A DNA stretch of 64,000 nucleotides from Ptychodera flava (GCF_041260155.1 NC_091930.1:34956070-35020069), one strand, 5' to 3'; shown: positions 37,605 to 52,794, counted from the stretch's first letter. Numbers and translations: made by a program. Notes: generated by a model not told the origin, from the letters alone.

Positions 37605-40600
37605 GTAAGCGCTGTTTTCTCCAGATTTTAAAGTATATAATCCGAAGATCGCGCATACCCAAGTCTCGGCGTGACCTTCGGCGCGGCCATGTGTGTTAGT
37701 TAGTCTGTGCTATTTACAATATTTGTTCTTCCGGGGATCGCACTATGGAGACAACCTTTGCATTATAAATTCAGAGACGTTTTGTAGGGGAAATTAAATA
37801 TTTCAAAATTAAATAGAAGCCTCTAAGTTCATCTTTGAGCTGGAACATTTTCTATTTTTTCATTTTGATGCGATGGCGAATTTTTGGATAGAGCGAGTGG
37901 TGACTTGCTTTGAGTCATCGCGCGTTGCGTTGCTGGGTTTGGTTGAATGTTCTCTCGGACATGTCTTGTTTAAGGCACCTTACACATCAATTTTAGTGAC
38001 TAATGATTGCCAGTGTTACAAACTCGGTCCCTCCATGCTTGTAAAATGGAACGACACCCTTAAAAAAAACACTGACGTCGCCACGAATGAAACAGCAGGG
38101 CCAGGTCCGTGTAGGAGTTCCAACTTTAGGGATTCATTTGTTCAGCAGCCCAAGAAAATAATATACAAATTAAGTCATGCTTTTGTGATATTTTCGCTAT
38201 ATCTTCAATAACCCTAAATATTAATGTCGCAGGGTTTCCTAAATTGAAGCCTCTTCCTATTTTCAATTGGATCTAGGGGCATCTGTGATCGCGACTACGT
38301 CGTTACACTCCAATGTTTTGATGTGATCAGCTGGTGAACCAGCTCATTTACATAAATATTGGTTCAGCAGCCGACACTACCCAGATATACCCCGACTTGC
38401 AGACGGATAATCACTGCAAAATGTGTCATCACTTACGTTAGTTAGCTATTTAAGTATGATTTTCATCCGTTTCACGTCTGTTTAAACTACATACTCGGTT
38501 GAATTCGTGGAACGATTTTCTTAATTCATAACTGCGTTTTGGTTGGCGATGTTATTCAAAATGGCCGCCATGTTCATGTCACTGCGAAAATTTCCAAGAT
38601 TTTTCACGCTGTCTTTATCCGAATTCTAACAGTTTTCGAAACCTAGAAATGAAGTAAATGCTAATTTTGCAACACAGTGAAAAAAGCTAGTTCGGTCTGG
38701 AAGTTTTCAACGTCTTTAATAAAATACCATATACGTTTGAATTTTTATATCGGGACGGGCCCGGCCCAGAGTCGTATTTTTGAACCAGTGCTGGCTGTTA
38801 CGTCTGTTGCTCAGTACGCCCTCTGGTGGGGACGACTCATATTCCTCTTCCAGGGTTAAACCCTATGCGATGCAATATCAATACATGATACATAATGGGT
38901 CATTGAGAAACAATCTCCACACATTTCAAAATAAGGATGGGCATTGAGTGACGTGTTAGATTGGGATGCACACTCCACCGTTGATCAGTAAATATTGGTA
39001 CATGAGAAATTGTGGTGTGTGCCATACCACAGTTTCTCTTATAAGAGATAATTCATTGATGAAGCCATCTGAGGAAAGAACAAGTGAAATATTCCAATGA
39101 CAATAATATGTGTGTAGGGTCTATATAAGAATGACGTAAAAATTCAAACACTACTTTGCTTTTGGTCTGTACAATTATTAGAAATGTGTCAAACACTCAA
39201 AGTGAGAGTGGATCTGGTTGCTTCATTGTGCGTTACTGCTCTGTATGTATGCTTTCGGCAGATTTTGTCCCCAAGAAGTTGACATTTTTCATTTTTGTTT
39301 TAATTTTTGCAATGATTTGTTTGGCACATCTTGCAAAATCTTTACCAAATTCTCTTTGTGTGAGGATGATTTTTTCAGTTTGTAAATAAATTTCATACTT
39401 ACAGCTCTTATGTTTACTAATAATGGTACTACAACAACTTTCCTGGCCCCAGTATTTCCCAGTCTCAGTGGTCTATCAACGCTGGAAAGATGTTGTCATA
39501 TACTGATAGGAACATTTGTCATGGTATGCTATATAATGATAGAAGTCAGATGACAACATTTTTGTGAATCGTAGAAATATTTTCTGTATTATCGTCCAAA
39601 GCAGTTTCATCCTTTTCATGGATTAGATAAGATTTGTCTAAGAGATAAAATTTATTTGAAATGTAAGTCTACAATACTCCTTGTGCAAGTCACTTTGAAT
39701 TTAAATGATCCCGGTAGGTGCCGTACATTATTGAGACTAGCATTTTCGTCTGGTGCATCCAATTTCGGATGATAGTGTTGATATTTAGTAATATGTATTT
39801 TTCTGTTACTTTGTCTTAATTTTGTCTAGTTTTCCCCGTAAAGTTTTGGTTGGTACATTTGGTACATTCTTGCTGTTGAAAAGTCTTATATCTTATATCT
39901 GGTGCTCTGTACTGTCCTTGGCAAATAGATGTGCTACCAACTCAAGATTGGTTTCTGTGAAACGTGTGATTGCCCTTGGATTTTTGTGCAAGAGGCTTAC
40001 ACATCACAGAAAAAGTGTCTTTATGAGAGCAGAGAGGTCATTGCCCATGCTGTGAGTTTCAAGGTCCTGTTGCCTTGGTTATGTCTCATTGTCATGGTAA
40101 CGTGTCTTGTTGTCTGACATGCAGACAGTTCGGGAGACTGGACAGATAGTGATTGTGTTTGGTAAAAATCAAGTGCCATGTTTGGTTGTATGCACAATAG
40201 CTTTATTAAACATCAAGGTTGTCCTGCAAATTCCCGGTTTCCTGTATGCAGTCAACGTGAACTGTGATTATGACCTATTTCCTCACTAACACTTGTTTAT
40301 CGAACCTGGTTTGATGCTTTAAAACATCTCTTTATACTATGTGCATTGGGTGGCGGTTGGCACTACATTGAACTGTGTAATATAGCTTAGCAAACAATAG
40401 TAAAGGAAATGTTGAAATTGTTTGCATACAGCTATAAAATTATCCTAAAGAGTGTTTTGTTCAGTACAAGTAAACTTAGTTTCAATATTTTAAGAACAAA
40501 AGAACATCTTAATATGATTGTTTCCCAGTTTGGTAAAGTGTAGATTCAGTTCACAAGTCATGTTTTAAATTGATTCAAAAATGGCAACATCCTTAATGTT

Positions 40601-43600
40601 CTCGTTGACAGTGTCATTGACAGAGCAAGTAATCTTTACCAATTTGGTGGTTACATACATTGTTCAGTAATTTTGCTGGTCCCAAACACTATTACCAACT
40701 ACACTTTGCACACAGGGTGTCTAGTCATCAAGTTCACTACCAAAAAGTAAAGTGCAAGTCTCGCACACTTTCTCCACCACACGAGTGTGTTTTATATGCA
40801 TTCTTTTGTCCAATTATGTGGGTCTTGGCATAAAAATGTGGAAGTCAGTGAAGAAAACGTGCCCTACATTAAACTTTTCTACAAACTGCAATAATTCTAA
40901 GGGGACTGATTGCTTTGGAAAAAGCTACATGGGAAACCCCCTAAGAAAAACAAGCATTCTTTACATAATGAAGATGGCACCCGAGGGTTCTTCAAGTTCC
41001 TGCAACAGTTTGGGATCCTGCTTCCCTGTCAGTGAATTTCTGCTCGTCCACAGTAACAGATGTAGAAAATTCTAGTTACAACAAAAGTGACAAAAAAATT
41101 TCAAGTTTTGGCTGTAACACATAGTGTGCACCTTAAATTTTTGCCAAATATCCATACTTTTCATGAAACTGGTGTTTTCACAGTCAGCAAATTTTAGCTG
41201 ACAGTCAGATTGTTTTTGCCCGCTGCGTGGTATTTACTACATCCACGCAATGAAGGGTAGTCAAGGTATTATATAATTTGTGAGTCATCTGATATGCTGT
41301 TCATGACCTTGACTTTTCTTTCCAATGACAATTTGATGTTAAATGTTGATGCTATTTTAAGTATATGCAAAGTGCCCATCAATTAACATACAATGTGAAG
41401 TACTGGTATTCATTTTTGCCTTGCTTGTCAATCAAGTGCAATTTTTTTCCAGCTTTTTTATTTCTTTCCACAAAAAAGTCTGATTAAAAATATCCCCCAA
41501 TTTGTAAGCTTTCAATGTCCTGCCTACCTCCTACAACATTGGCCCCGGGATGACAGCCTGAATGTACATGTATATCATATGTTTACGTTTGTTTTGCAGA
41601 AACCATGGTGACCCACTTCAATAATGTCAACACGGTTTGAGATCATCTGTTTATTTGCCTGTGAATATTTTTATAGCCGGATAAAAAAAAATATCATTTC
41701 CGATCTGTGACAGAATTATCCTGATAAACTGAGCAAGCATACGAACGTAAGCACAAATCCTAAACAGATGGTCTGTGTCACTTTCCCACTGCTGTATGTG
41801 TGTTCCAGGCTTTGGGGAAACTTTCCACTGGGATGTGTTTTAAATTCGTTAAATGTTTCAATGCCCACCTGTTACAGCTTAGCTATAAATATGCCTTTTG
41901 TATATATACATAGGTCCTATTATTTACAGTGCAGCCAACGCAGTGCACCCAGTTTTTAGGTGCTGTTGTTCTGGCCAGGATGTTGGAAAACAAAGATGGG
42001 AGCATTAATTGGCAAAACTAAGCATTTCCAGTGTGAAATAGAATTCAGAAGATAGAGAATGGGACAGAAGGTTTGACTGCACTGTCTGTCTGTAGAGGAC
42101 AACTGTTTCCCAAGGTGCCATGCACGACCTCTTTCAGCAACATAATTCAAATTAACTTGTGAAACATGAAGTCGATTAACTGGATAATATTGGGGGGGGG
42201 GAATAAGAGTTCTTTTATTCAGATTACTGCGTGTTGGAGGAAATTACTTTAAAGTTTAATATGGCAAGTGCATTGTTTTGACTTCCATCGATTGTCTACT
42301 AAGTCGCAGAGCTCTGCCAGAGTTGTGATATGTCCTAGGTTTGATCTGCATGGCCAGATAACTTACGCTGTACAATTAAACAATGAACTATATCCAAGTA
42401 CCCATGACAAGTAACATAAAACAGGTAATATGGAAGGGGGCTACTTACAATGATCATATTCCAACAATTGCCAAGAAACTTAATTTATGCTAATTTATGC
42501 ATTATCACTTCACATTAAGTTTCAACGATTAGCAGTAAAATTTCTGTTGAATAAAAAATAAAAAATATTACCACATAGATGTTACGGTGAGGAGCAACGT
42601 GTACAGATTTTAATTTCTTTTCGTTAGATTGATTATTGCTCCAAAATTGTGAGCGAGAGACAGCACAAATATTTTAAAATCCAAACATTGTTGAAGCATA
42701 TTGAATGGGTTGTCATTTGAGAATACTTGCCTTGAGCTGCGAAATAACATACTTCTGATCCGTTTGGAGAAATAATTTTCTTGTATGCATCTACAGGGGA
42801 CAATTTGATAATATATGAGATACTGTGTGCATGGTTTAGTTACATATCAGCCCACAGGGATGCAATGCTTTGTGTATGTATAGAGAGACAGGTGGATTAC
42901 ATTTTGAGTGCTTTTATTGAATTCTTTACCAGGTGAATTGTTTCGTCAGTTTATTTATTTTGTCTAGCTTTTCCCATTCATCAGAAACTTTCTAAATCTT
43001 TGAAAGTTATACGCCGTCTGTTGGCTTTTGCCCATCTCCTATTGATCACACTTTGCTGGCCGTTTCAAAAAAAAAAGAACTTACTTATTTTGAGAGTGCT
43101 CTTGTTTTGGACTATCAGTCATGTTCATGTTGACTTTATTTAACTTCCTATGTAATTGAATTGACCTGGAATGGTCCATCCCTGGAAATGTTGGGGTCAG
43201 GGTAATTGCAACGTAGAGCAGATTTTTGACACAAGTGGCAGCTACTGATCCCCTTTGACACATAATGTGTCTGTGCCAATTTTGGGGGATACGAAGAAGT
43301 ACATGAGGACCTTCAAAAGCTTCCAATTCTAACCTTTTTGAATGCGACCTTCTGCCACCTACAAGCGGCAGATCTCCGCATGGCCCAGGGAGTGGGCTTG
43401 CTGGTGGTGAAGTTCTCTTTTCAAGTTCCTGGTTCCCTGTGTGACAGAAATTGGTGCCTTAGACATCTTTTCATTGACAAGGTCTCTGTGTGATTTGATG
43501 AGTTGCCCGTTTGTAGTTGATGAGAGTTGCTATTCATAGAGTGATTATAATCCCTCTATGGTCTGTGAGTGTTATGTCCAGGATTGTATCCGAAGCCTAT

Positions 43601-44163
43601 CAGCATTTGTTATGCTATAAATGATCTATAGCAGTCTTCCATTGATGCAATATCACTCTCATCGTGAATAGGGCCATAAATATAAAGCCAGAAGTGTGTT
43701 TCAGAAATGTCAGATCCGGTGCCTTTTCCCAAGTGACCTGTATCTTCCATATTTATATGTCACAACACTGGTGTGTATTTTGCTAAAGGCATTAAAACAC
43801 TGTATGTCACTTATACTGTATTTTCACTGATTTGCTGAGTCTCAGACTGTCATATGTGCTCAATAGACAATTGATGGTAACATGCAGGCTTCTCCACAAG
43901 GGGGTTTTGAGGGGATGCCACCCCTCTGTTTTTGGAGCAGTCTATTCATATGGTAATACCCAAAGAAGAGAATATATTTTCATAACAAAATATGCAAATG
44001 TGTTGTTACGTAAATACGCCATCCCTGTGTTGTTCCAAGCTGTCGAGAACACTGGCTAGCCCTTTGGGAACAGAAAAGGGGGATTTTTCGTTGACTTGTA
44101 AAGAGTCATCAATCATAAAGGCGGACACAGTAGAAATGGAATTACTTAGTTTTAGGGGGAGGG
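37605..44163. other. Presumed intron or intergenic; no coding exon recognised
   Basis: AT-rich single-copy-looking sequence. One small hairpin (GAGAAATTGTGGT...ACCACAGTTTCTC, 38994-39038) is present. Open frames are short and none has domain character with splice flanks. Confidence 0.4.
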
Positions 44164-44351
44164 TTAAAGGTATACAGTCACATCTAAATATGCCCATATA
44201 TGGTCAAAGGGTGTTCCTTGGTATTCAAAATGCCCATGCGAGGGTGCTGTTTTTAAAAAGTGGCCACCCGCCTAAAATCTGTGATTGGCTAGATTTTCTC
44301 TTTCTATGGTAACTGTGGCAAAATTGGAACAGGTGACAGTATACCTTTTTA
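44164..44351. repeat. TTAA-flanked MITE, family D, copy 2 (inverted)
   Basis: It starts TTAAAGGTATACAGTCACAT and ends GGTGACAGTATACCTTTTTA. It is the reverse orientation of 967-1159, with the same interior (CCACCCGCCTAAAATCTGTG). Confidence 0.78.
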
Positions 44352-44956
44352 GACCAACTCATTTTGCATGCATCAAAATCACGATAAGGATTCTGCTGTA
44401 AGAAAAATAGAAAAGAAACTAAAGACCGTGAAACAGTAACAACCGCGATATTTTATTAGCAACACATGAAATTGCTAAATGTATTGATCCTGAGTAATAA
44501 ACTGTCTGTTAAGCAATTATGAAACACGTCTTTTCTGACACTCAATACATTTGTATCAAGAAAAATCATTATAGATTGACACTTCCTGAACTTTCTTCAG
44601 TGGTCAAACCACTCTGTTTGGTTGGTTGAAAACTTATAAAGTTTATTTTTATATATCAGAGAGTAACATGTGTATTAAAGACAGGTTGGTATTCAAGTCC
44701 TCCATACATCATATAGTTCAGTTTTCCTGAAACCAACTTTGCATGAATAAGGAATTTCGTTTTGAGGGGGAGGGGGCGATTTCCACAAAACGAAGGAATT
44801 ATTTTTCTAATGCGTCAGCTTTTACAATTTACAACTCCCTCGTGTTGAAAGATTCATAGGCACTCCAAAGGAACATTGGACCAGGTCTTTGTTGATAAAG
44901 CATTCAGGTTTTCTAAGTTTCCTCCAATATATTTGTGAAGGAATGCACCTTCCAGG

Positions 44957-45164
44957 TTAACCTTTTGAATGAAAGTCAATTTTATAAAATATACCCAAAT
45001 TTTTTTTCAAATTTTTGCCAAATTTTTGATAAAAAACTGTATTCAGTGAAATGTTACGTTCACTTCGTCCAAAATTATCGAAAGAATACAGAAAAGTTCA
45101 TAAAAATTGGTAAAATGTCGCACTAAAGTTTTGATTTGAAAAATGACAGCACTCACAAGGTTAA
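44957..45164. repeat. Family A piggyBac-like MITE, copy 5
   Basis: It starts TTAACCTTTTGAATG and ends GCACTCACAAGGTTAA. It is more diverged than copies 3 and 4. Confidence 0.78.
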
Positions 45165-48100
45165 TGTCGGTATGTCAAATTGGTCATTGTAGGTGATGTA
45201 TTCTTCATTATTGAAGATTTGTAAACATGGTTATTGCATGGCTGGCTTGACCTGATACCACCGTGCCACAAGAAATTGTCATGCACTGATTTGTGTACTG
45301 ATTTTGAACAATTTGTACTTGAGAAGAGTAAAAAAAATATGTACCTCTTAACTTACCATAGTCCTGTACAGTCTATTTCAGAATTTCAAAGTTCCATTCT
45401 GATGGTGTTCTTAGTGTCTGAAAACGTTTTCAAATTTTCAGTCATACACACACACATTCAGTGTGAAACCAGTTACTTTGCAAAAACATCCAAGGAAATA
45501 CCTTCTAACATCTAATCCCCAGGATATCACCAGAGTTACCAACATCCCCGCCTTGCCCCTAGGCATTATGGGGAAAATTTAAATAAATATTTTTCAAATT
45601 TCAACTTTCACAAGCAGCTCTCTTGCATGAGTGCAGGGCCTGCAGTGTCAGTGGGCGGATCTTGTGTGTTTTCTCATATTTCTAATATGAATAGTACTCT
45701 TGTTATTTATTTTGATATTTGTTATCGTATTATAAAAAAAGTGGTTGGGGCATCATTCTTGGAAATGTGAGTGGGTGTGTGGTGAAATCGTGCAACCAGC
45801 ACAATATGAAAAGTTTGCTCAATCTCGTCCAATGTGTGGGAGGGAAATGATTGATGTGATATTTAGGTTTGAATGTTATTTAAATTTCTTTGACATTTTA
45901 AGGGAATTTAGTACCTATTCCGTGGTGAGCAGACGAGAAAAGAACAATTCCCTCATTTTCTGCCACCATAGTACGCTCACCTTTTGACTCGATGCAGAAG
46001 TTTTTTTCATGAGTTTTGTTGTACTTTCTGACTGAGAGCCTCGTTCATTGGCGCCGTTGGTGGTTCAGTGTTCTTCAATTGTCTCTCTGCAATAAACAGC
46101 AGTTCCATTTACTATGCTGTAGTCACATCGGGAGTGCACAAAGAAAGGTAAGCAGCCATTGCATGTTGGTCCACCAGCTGACGAATGAATACCTACCAGC
46201 GTTTTACCAAAATCTGCTGTTGGACGAGGTTTGTCTTGTTAAATTTAATCTAGTTTCCTGGTAAATCTGATACATGATGTCATAGGTCATTAGCAAGTCA
46301 GAGGTGATATCCCTAAATTCTGGCCGTTGTCTTTATTCTGACATGATAAAGAACTTGTGTAGTAATGTACTCCCCAATGCAATACCCTCCTCCAACCTAA
46401 GGCTTGCCACTCCATCCTCCCCCACTCCCACCCCCACCCCATCCCCCCTCACTAATTTCAAAGGAATCCAATGAGCAGCTACATCCTTACCAAAGTCTCT
46501 GTGACCCAAGGGAATTTTTGTTGAGCTCGTTTACCAGAAAAGGCCGAGTTTAAGTGATTCCAGTTTTGACTCCAAGGTGTGTGAAATTCAGAATGTCTAA
46601 ATAAGTGAACAAACTTCTTGTATCAAAGAGTTTTCCAATGGCGCTGTTCACAAAAGATGTTATTGTTCTCTTATCAGTATGCAAAAATAAATATTTGTCA
46701 GTGTGTTTAATTTACATTTTTGGAAAGTATGCATTCAAGAATGACAAAAATACAATCCAGCACGCGACTGCTTATGTTACAGTGAACACTAAAAGACATA
46801 TTTAAGGCTCAGACTACAGGTGACAAAATTTTTCAAAATTTCTATCAGCAGTGACCAATGTCACAAGCTTAAAGCAGCATTCAGTCACAAATCTGTAACG
46901 CTGAACAACGCTATTACTGTCTTGCATTTTGTGCATTATTCTTACCACTAAAAAGTATGGTCCACCTTTTTCAGAAGACAAAATATAAAAACACCAATTA
47001 TGAAGAATCGTATTATCATGTAATTACAAGTCTGACAACAGAGTGGAGAAGAGAAACAAAACAAATGTATTGATAAATAAAAGCACACTGAAGCACAGAA
47101 AGCAAAAAGTGAAATTGTAAAAGATAAAATCAAAAGCCTGATGAATGAATTTAGAGGCTTTTCTGCTTTGAACTGGTCTGTGTTTGAAAGAAATAATGAC
47201 AGCTTGCTTCTGATAATGAAATGAAAGACAGAGTTTGTATCTAAAGTTGAAGAGTCTGCCATGTTGTTACATTGTATCCAAACACTATCATGCATTGATA
47301 ACCACACAAGACGAACTGCGATCGGCTCACTATTATCCTGACTTTTTTTTTACGACCGATACCAAGACAACGCTGAACGTGACGCAAGTTACGCCTGTTA
47401 GTATTCGAAACGCCTCCCCGACTCCTAATTACCCCCTTTCCTGACCCGGGTCCTAATAGCGTCTTTTTGCGTCACAGAGGCAACTATCTTCCGAGCAAGA
47501 GGTGACCCCTTAATAGCTACATTCGCACAAGAACAAAGCCGACGTTGGAAGTTAGTGATAGTGTGCGTCAGGACCTGACTGATAAGATGTTTGAATGTGT
47601 AGTGATATCAAACGCAGCTCTTTTAACACCCTTCAGATTAAATTACTGAACTTCTTTGGTCTGCTAAATTTTTATGTAAGCTCTCGATTTTTATCAAAGA
47701 CGAGATTTTCCTTTCAATGCGGTAGCCAAGCTAAGTGTGTTTCATTGAGAAAGTTCTGATGCCATCACCAAATTTGGACTGACAATTCAATGAAACTTTG
47801 CATGCCAATGAAGAAAAATGGCAACAAAACAGATAGATGAGTTAGTTTCTTAGAAAAGTGAAAGTCACTTCCAACGCTGAATTGTACAAACAGCATGTGT
47901 TTGTCATCTTGTTCAGTGATTAAAATTAGTTTGTATGGCCAGCAGGGTAAAAAGAATGAAAAAAAATATTTGCAGTGAATTTACGGATAAATCATAGGGT
48001 TGTTTTCTGGACGCAAATTTTATGCATACGTATGCAAACAAACTCGAATAGGAGATGACAAGACCTGGTTGACAAAGATTGATCTCGTAAATAATTCTGC

Positions 48101-50909
48101 ACCGTGTACTTATGGTCTTTACAGGTATTTATTGAAAGCCAAGACATTTCTCTCTTCCAACCAATGAAATTTAACAAGCATGTGAGAAGTCAGACCAATG
48201 AATAAAGTATTGAATACATTCTTTTGACGTGTCTAGTTTTCCAGTTTCCAGTGTGTTTTGGGAACTTTGTGACTCTTCATTGTTAAGTGGTTCTCAGTCA
48301 TAAACACACTGAAAGTTGTGCGTTGTAGTTTAGATCTTTTCATTGTCAACGTACTTCGCAATGAAATGCAGACGGCTTATGACATGAAGGCAGTTTGTTC
48401 AAAAAGCAGGGAGGAATCATTACGACAACACAAACACCGAGGCAAAAACTTGTTACAGAATCTTCTGTGAGCAGTTTGACCCGAGGGAGGGAGCTCACTG
48501 ATTAGCATAGCCTTTGTGGAAGGGGTTCACCCAAAGGTGCTTTTGTAACAAAGGCGTTCTTCAACAGCGTATAGTGTTCTCATTCTGGTAGCTGTGTGCT
48601 GGCTGTTTGGAGTAGCTCTTCAGTGCATCGTCTTTCATGCCAGGACATGATTTACTCCCAGGAATACCCGGTTGTTGTGGTCGGGTGGAAACAAGAGAAT
48701 CGAAACTAAAATATCTGTTCTCAAAGTAGTGCCCCAAAGTAGATAAACAAACACAAAGTTTTACCCTGTGTTATATATTCCGTTGTTCCTGTAGGAAGTA
48801 AATTATCTTGACATTATGACCATTAGTTTCTGGAAATGAAGCTTAAACCTGTTAGTTTTTTTTGCTGACAAATTTTATTTCAGATTGACCTTCCTCTCCT
48901 TTTTTTGGAGGTCATCACAGTAACAAGATTCGAGGAAAAAATTTGTGTTGTTTCCCAAATACCTGATGAAGGCTCTAAGTAAACACAAACAATATGTTTC
49001 ACTGTCTGCAAAGGTGTAGAAAAATGAAAAAAGTCAAAATTTTACTGAACTGACATAATTTACAGTTTCCAAATCGTAATATTTTTAGCAATTAATCGAC
49101 CGAAAGAATAATTAAAGATTTTCATGAAAAAACAAAGCCAGAAAAAAATTTGTGCAAATTTCTTTTTCCAAAATGTAGTCAACTATCGATCAGCGGTATT
49201 CAGGTCAAAGAAATATGCTTACTGTCAGTTTTTCGTCTTGCGCTCAGTCAAGACACGCAGGAGGAATACATAAGGAGAGTGTGAGGTCAGAGTTCATCTG
49301 TCTAGACACTCAGACACTACTGATCATACTGATGTATGTAAAACGCATCGCAATGAATACAATCATAATATGATTATTTAGAAAGTCAGCTCTGCAGCCT
49401 TGTATTTGGATTTAATCTCCTTTCATGGGCCTATCAGTTTTTATTTCTGCTCAATAACAACACTTTCAAATTTATCCGTGAAGGTTTTTTATCAAAAAAA
49501 ATTGAGAAGTGATTTCATAAAATTGTAAGTTGAGTTTGTTGGAATGAATTCCGGTGTTTGGTGAATATTGCTTGATTCTTATCCTAATCTGATAAAACAC
49601 ACTGCAACTGTATATGAATTTGCAATTTTTTTCTTCAAATCTCTTGTCTTTGGGAGAAGTCAATCAAGGGACGTGTTTATCTTGACTTGCTAGTACCTCT
49701 TGTAAGTATATGTGTTCGGAATAAGTATTGAGTACATGAACTCAATCTGCACAGTTGAAATGCTGTTGCGTTGCCGAGAAAAACAACTCACAAGATTGCT
49801 AACATTCGACAGTTGCGTGGTAGCGTGTACCACGGTCCGCCGTGTAAATACATGACTATGAATGACTCTTCTGTTTCTCTTTTTGTTTGGCGGGAAAATG
49901 TTCTTATCAATGGACAGCAATAGTAACCAAGTAGGTATGCAAATTTTGTAATAGTCTTGATTTAAACAAGTCACTTTATGCACAAACAATGTTTTTTTTT
50001 CTTTAATGACTGGACAGGTTTTCCTTTCCTGTTTTGAGATCATTTTGGCACTTTAAAAGCAACTTAATTTTTTCATGAGAATGAAGATAGCGGTTTTATT
50101 GTTGTGAGTGCCAGTCCGTTCCAACAGCAAGCGAGGTCTGTTTGTTGGACTCTGTCAGTATGCATTGGTTTCCAGGAAATATTGGCATGTTTTAAACAGT
50201 TGGTAGAAAAATAAAAAATGGTCTTTCAAACAATAATTTGATTCATTTCTGTGTACTATTTAGTTTGCTCCATACTAAATAATTATTAACAAGGAAAGGT
50301 GTTCAGCTCAAGTAGGTTTGGTGCAAGCTTTTGGTTTGAAAAATCAGGGGAAGATGTAAAATTTCTATGCATATCATTATGTGTGTCAAAAAATCTGCAC
50401 ACAATAGTATATAAATCTGTTTTTGAGTGAAAACATTTGTTGTTTTATGTGAAAATAATGTGGTACACAACCTATGTGTGTCTTTTTGTGGCCAGCATTA
50501 TGACTGTTTACACATCAACTTGTCCTTTGGGAACATTTCTTGTACAAACCTTGCAATGTTGTGTGCTTGTATATCAGACACTTGGGTTAAATCATCCCGT
50601 GTTGGGCCTGTCACCTGCCATTCTGTGTAAGTTCATAAAAAGTGGTGCTGGGCTAAAAACCTATTTCCGGCTACTTTGCATATCTCATTGACGACTATGT
50701 AAGGTACTTGTTCAGTTTTAGCCCCCTGCCTGTAACATTTGAGCGTCCCCTAAAAGCCTACCAAAACGTGGTATGCATAACTGGATTATGAAGGTTTCTA
50801 TAATTATTGTGACTTTCAGTGAATTTTACTGACTGGGTAAGGTTATGACAGCTGAATGCCAGCCTCTGAACATCATGAAAGTTTAGCAGTTTCCGCCGAT
50901 CTAAAAGGA
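45165..50909. other. No gene recognised; one CpG-rich patch
   Basis: A C-rich tract at 46385-46450 (CCCACTCCCACCCCC type) and a patch of raised CpG at about 47340-47600 stand out. The patch has no ORF or splice-flanked coding signal. A phase-0 exon-like frame before GTAAGC at 46148 is discussed under rejected items. Confidence 0.4.
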
Positions 50910-51273
50910 TTAAGGTAGAACGCACCTCGGGGACAGATATTCGGACTCTCAAACTTTTTCAATTCTTTTCTGATCTACCACTTGTGGGGGTTCATTTTAA
51001 AGCTCTTGGTGTAAGAAAACTTTAACCGTCTTAGGTTTTTGAAAATCGAAAATTTCATTTGTTCTCCATAGAGGTAACACAGGGATGGCGGCCATTTTGA
51101 ATTTCAAATATCGGTAAATCTTGAGTAATTTGTTTCTCTAGTACCAAAATTTGCATGGTGACCCCCGATTTTTATTCTTGATTTTGAAAGAGAATGGTTG
51201 AAATAATCTTTGAGGAAAGTTTGAGCAAAAGTTTAAGTCTTTCACTTTCGAGGTGCATACTACCGTAAGTTAA
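50910..51273. repeat. Family F element, most complete copy (364 bp)
   Basis: It starts TTAAGGTAGAACGCACCTCG and ends CGAGGTGCATACTACCGTAAG then TTAA, an inverted repeat of about 16-17 bp bordered by TTAA on both sides. Interior blocks are shared with copies at 20657, 23146 and 56131, in inverse orientation. It is non-coding. Confidence 0.82.
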
Positions 51274-52794
51274 TTTCAGCAAAGTTTCACTTTACAGTTA
51301 TTTAGTACATTAATTGTACAACTTCATCGACCCATATTCTTGAAATAGCCTTACAAATATAAATAAAAATTTGGCTCATGCAAATTTCGTCATGATTTAT
51401 ATTGAAATACAGGTATCAGGCAGCTTTTCCATATTTTTTTTTCACTGAAAATATTGGAAGATATTTTTACTGTGTAACTTAGATGTACTCGACATGAAAT
51501 TTGCTGATAGCAATATTCATAGCCATTGTTCCCCATAAAAGGTCAAGTTTGTTAATGGCATTGTTGATTGTGAATATATCATTAACACATAATTGCTCTT
51601 CTTTACAAAGTTGTGTAAGCCAGCTTTGCACAAATGTTGGAAAAAGTTTCCCTGTGGTCAGATATGAATAAAAATTAATGGTGAACAAATATTGAAAAAA
51701 AAGTCAATTCATTCTTTGTAACAGTGCACCTGTCTTGGTGAGTAGATACTTAAAAACATTGAAATCAAACTATGTGAGTTTTGAATTTGTAAAATGAAAC
51801 AAAAAAATACAGGCTTATCATGGAGTAATAAAATAAACTGACTTCCGTTGTGTCATATAAAGAGGAAGTTTAATGTGACCCAATAGCTTTACCTGGAAGT
51901 AAATTTTGTAACTTTATGGAATATTATCTTGACCTTCTTGAAAATTCTATTGGAAAAGCGCGTGACTTGTGACCTCTGCTGCATTTCCACATCTAATTTT
52001 CAAAAATGGTTCCTCCACAGTGCGCCGTACATGAAAGGCTGTTTGCTCTTTCATCTGATAAACAGGAGTGCAGTATATTGAAACCCCAGAGTTATTTTAT
52101 ACTTTGCAAAATTAAGACTCTCTTTTCTTTGGGGGGGGGGGAGAGGGGGTTGGAGCATTTGAGTTACTTCTCTTACTTGAGTTACTTTTTAGTTGTTACA
52201 AATCTCAGCTTATTAAACAAGTTTTAGAAGATTGATTGAATCAATTGGATCTTGATTACTGGTACAGAGAATAATAGTTTGGAACTGAAAATGAACAAAA
52301 TCATGTGACATGTAAGGGAAAAAACAATCTATTGGCAATGGGAAAAAACAATCTATTGGCAATAGAAAGTGGATGCACCAACACCTGCGTTCTTTGTATC
52401 ACTGTCTGCAAAACATCAAGCAATCAGTGGCAACATCCTTTCTGGGTGATAACAGAATTCTCCTCCAGGCTAGTGTGTATGGGCATCTCCATGGCAACCG
52501 CATCCCATGTCTATTAACGTGGGAAAAAGTCACCAGCATTGGTGTGTTTTGTAAACTATAGTAATGGTCGTTGACCCCATACACACCTTGAAACTCATCT
52601 CATGTTGATTTCGCTCTTGATCTCAAGAGACAAGATGAGACCGACAGTTTCAGTTACAATTGTCCGTATTGTTGTCCAGCATGTTGCTGTTAAAACTCCA
52701 TGTAAAATGTTATTTGATCATCAAAATTATGAAGTACGTTATCATTTTCTAATCCTTCAGTCTACGACGTTAAAAAATTCAAAATAGAGATGGA
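51274..52794. other. No gene recognised
   Basis: AT-rich, with a G-rich run at about 52132-52153. An acceptor-like TCCTCCACAG at 52015 opens a frame of about 40 codons, but no donor follows within it. Confidence 0.35.

Noticed and set aside
46079-46147. Phase-0 exon candidate ending before GTAAGC, with several AG options upstream
   Set aside because: The acceptor choices are ambiguous, the segment is 26-45 bp, and nothing supports joining it to the exon at 37584.
52015-52135. Exon after TCCTCCACAG with a 40-codon open frame
   Set aside because: No donor follows before a G-rich run, and the residue pattern is not convincing.
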